Below, in pieces: positions 4,543-5,493 of a DNA stretch of 5,493 nucleotides. Each line of letters begins with the position of its first letter. Position 1 is the stretch's first letter. The position numbers and the translations under genes were made by a program. The notes below the pieces were generated by a model. It did no database searches, had not been told where the DNA came from, and saw only the letters and a program-made list of their open reading frames with translations. The stretch comes from Pseudopedobacter sp. (GTDB taxonomy: Bacteria; Bacteroidota; Bacteroidia; Sphingobacteriales; Sphingobacteriaceae): contig JACMNZ010000071.1 in NCBI GenBank assembly GCA_014378285.1, forward strand, positions 1 through 5,493, read 5' to 3'.

Positions 4543-5421
4543 ATGAAAACGATAGCTGTATTAACAGATTTCTCTAAAAGGGCTGAAAACGCGGCCAGTT
4601 ATGCATTGCATTTAGCAGAGCATTTACATGCCAATGTCAAATTGTATCATTCTTTTATTGTACCCTCCAACACTCCCATGGCATACCAAATTGTATGGCC
4701 AATGGAAAATTATGAGGAATTGAAGAATAATAGTATGAAGCAACTTAAATTATTTGGTGCAGAGCTAAAAAAGGAATACTCAATGGAAGCCGATGTAAAC
4801 TTTAAGCCAGAAATTGAGTATGAATGCCATGATGGGGATTTTACAAGCTATCTTAAAGTGTTGGAAACAGAAAATGATTTGGTACTTCTGGTAATAGGCA
4901 ATCATGAAAAAGGTATATCTAATTGGTTAATGGGCAATCATGTGAATGAATTGATGGATAAGGTTACTACACCTGTATTGGTAATTGCAGAGGAACAAAA
5001 ATTCACAAAAATTAATAGGATAGCTTTTGCTACTGATTTGAGTACTGAGGATGTTGAGCAAATCCATTCTTTAACTAGTTTAGCAAGTGCATTCAATGCA
5101 GAAATAGTTATTGTACATGTGGCAGATGAAAAGTATAATGAACAGGAATCTCAGGAAAAAGTAACCCACCTTTTGGGGGAAATTACCTCAAAGATCAATT
5201 TTTCTAAAATCTATTATCGTCATTTAAAAAGCAATGATCCAGGGAATGGGTTAGACTGGTTTACCGAACATGGAAGAATTGATATGCTGGTAATGGTGCA
5301 CCATACTCAAACATTTTTTCAAGAATTATTTAAAGGGAGTTTAAGTAAAGAAATCGCAGCAAAAGCTCAACTACCATTGCTTATTTATCCTTCTACGGCT
5401 TCTTCAGTTCCTGTTTTTTAG
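4543..5421 (+). CDS. universal stress protein with two tandem Usp domains
   Basis: This protein has 292 residues, the usual length for double-domain Usp proteins of Bacteroidota. Domain 1 covers residues 1-150: MKTIAVLTDFSKRAENAASY opens with the beta-strand/Asp9 motif, and the domain closes with TTPVLVIAE. Domain 2 covers about 155-285: INRIAFATDLS opens and LPLLIYPS closes. The ATP-binding signature G-x2-G-x9-G-S/T is not kept. Domain 1 has Gly119, Gly124 and Gly131-Asn with altered spacing. Domain 2 has HH in place of the first glycine but retains Gly265-Ser266. Nucleotide binding is therefore doubtful, at least in its classical form. Such proteins are cytoplasmic and typically induced by starvation, low oxygen or other stress. 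A 93-bp AT-rich gap separates it from the membrane-protein pair; TATTTTTA near 4496 is a possible -7 element. It may be read from the upstream operon or its own promoter. Confidence 0.95.
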   Translation: MKTIAVLTDFSKRAENAASYALHLAEHLHANVKLYHSFIVPSNTPMAYQIVWPMENYEELKNNSMKQLKLFGAELKKEYSMEADVNFKPEIEYECHDGDFTSYLKVLETENDLVLLVIGNHEKGISNWLMGNHVNELMDKVTTPVLVIAEEQKFTKINRIAFATDLSTEDVEQIHSLTSLASAFNAEIVIVHVADEKYNEQESQEKVTHLLGEITSKINFSKIYYRHLKSNDPGNGLDWFTEHGRIDMLVMVHHTQTFFQELFKGSLSKEIAAKAQLPLLIYPSTASSVPVF

Positions 5422-5469
5422 TTGGATTTCTTAGCTCTTCTAGAAAGAAAAAAATTAAATAATTTTATA

Positions 5470-5493
5470 ATGGACATTAATGTTAAAGGAAAA
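5470..5493 (+). CDS. start of a further gene, only 8 codons in window
   Basis: An ATG at 5470, preceded at a suitable distance by a purine-rich tract (AGAAAGAAAAAAA near 5442-5454), opens MDINVKGK and remains open to the window edge. It lies 48 bp after the Usp stop on the same strand, consistent with an operon. The opening residues resemble the start of some short-chain dehydrogenases (MDLNLKGKxALVTG), but eight residues cannot establish a family. Confidence 0.45.

Noticed and set aside
1..5493. CRISPR array, tRNA, rRNA or attachment sites
   Set aside because: No regularly spaced repeats, no cloverleaf with conserved T-loop, and no flanking direct repeats were seen on reading both strands.

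Overview
The window looks like an accessory chromosomal region of a member of the Bacteroidota, probably near Pedobacter or other Sphingobacteriaceae. This is an inference from the low GC content, the A-rich leaders before start codons, and the protein families present: a CheB/CheR-type PAS sensor, a Bacteroidota-style REP-associated (RAYT) transposase, a lipoprotein azurin and a tandem universal stress protein. No rRNA, tRNA or CRISPR array is visible.

Left part (1-1763). A minus-strand sensor gene runs off the left edge. It begins, at a GTG, inside the linker that normally follows the CheR domain of CheB-CheR-PAS sensors, so no methylesterase or methyltransferase part is present. Behind its 5' end lies a plus-strand pseudogene of a RAYT/IS200-like (Y1, HUH) transposase. 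It has two in-frame TAG codons where relatives carry tryptophan, an internal deletion and a frame change. A hairpin followed by a T-run separates it from the converging azurin gene.

Middle part (1764-3839). On the minus strand lie an azurin-like blue-copper lipoprotein with all copper ligands intact and two tandem paralogous small proteins of 84 and 81 residues. The pair looks like a soluble, anchorless version of the C-terminal domain of FixH and shares an unusual FSHHVQGKVQ segment. Upstream of them is a 27-codon remnant that resembles the N-terminus of a short-chain dehydrogenase. The 3287-3839 intergenic region holds three Crp/Fnr-like dyads: one before the small-protein pair, and two spaced exactly 22 bp apart before the plus-strand operon. 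It also holds a pair of overlapping palindromes.

Right part (3840-5493). A plus-strand group encodes a one-pass SHOCT membrane protein, immediately followed (1 bp gap) by a three-helix membrane protein with a CxxCxxH motif that resembles DUF1360. Next come a 292-residue double-domain universal stress protein and the first eight codons of a further gene.

The most economical reading is a stress or low-oxygen response island. A periplasm-facing copper electron carrier, FixH-like small proteins, a Usp and two small membrane proteins may share control by a Crp/Fnr-family regulator. The shared regulation is inferred from dyad sequences only. The left side of the island shows decay: a broken transposase, a 5'-truncated sensor and a dehydrogenase remnant.
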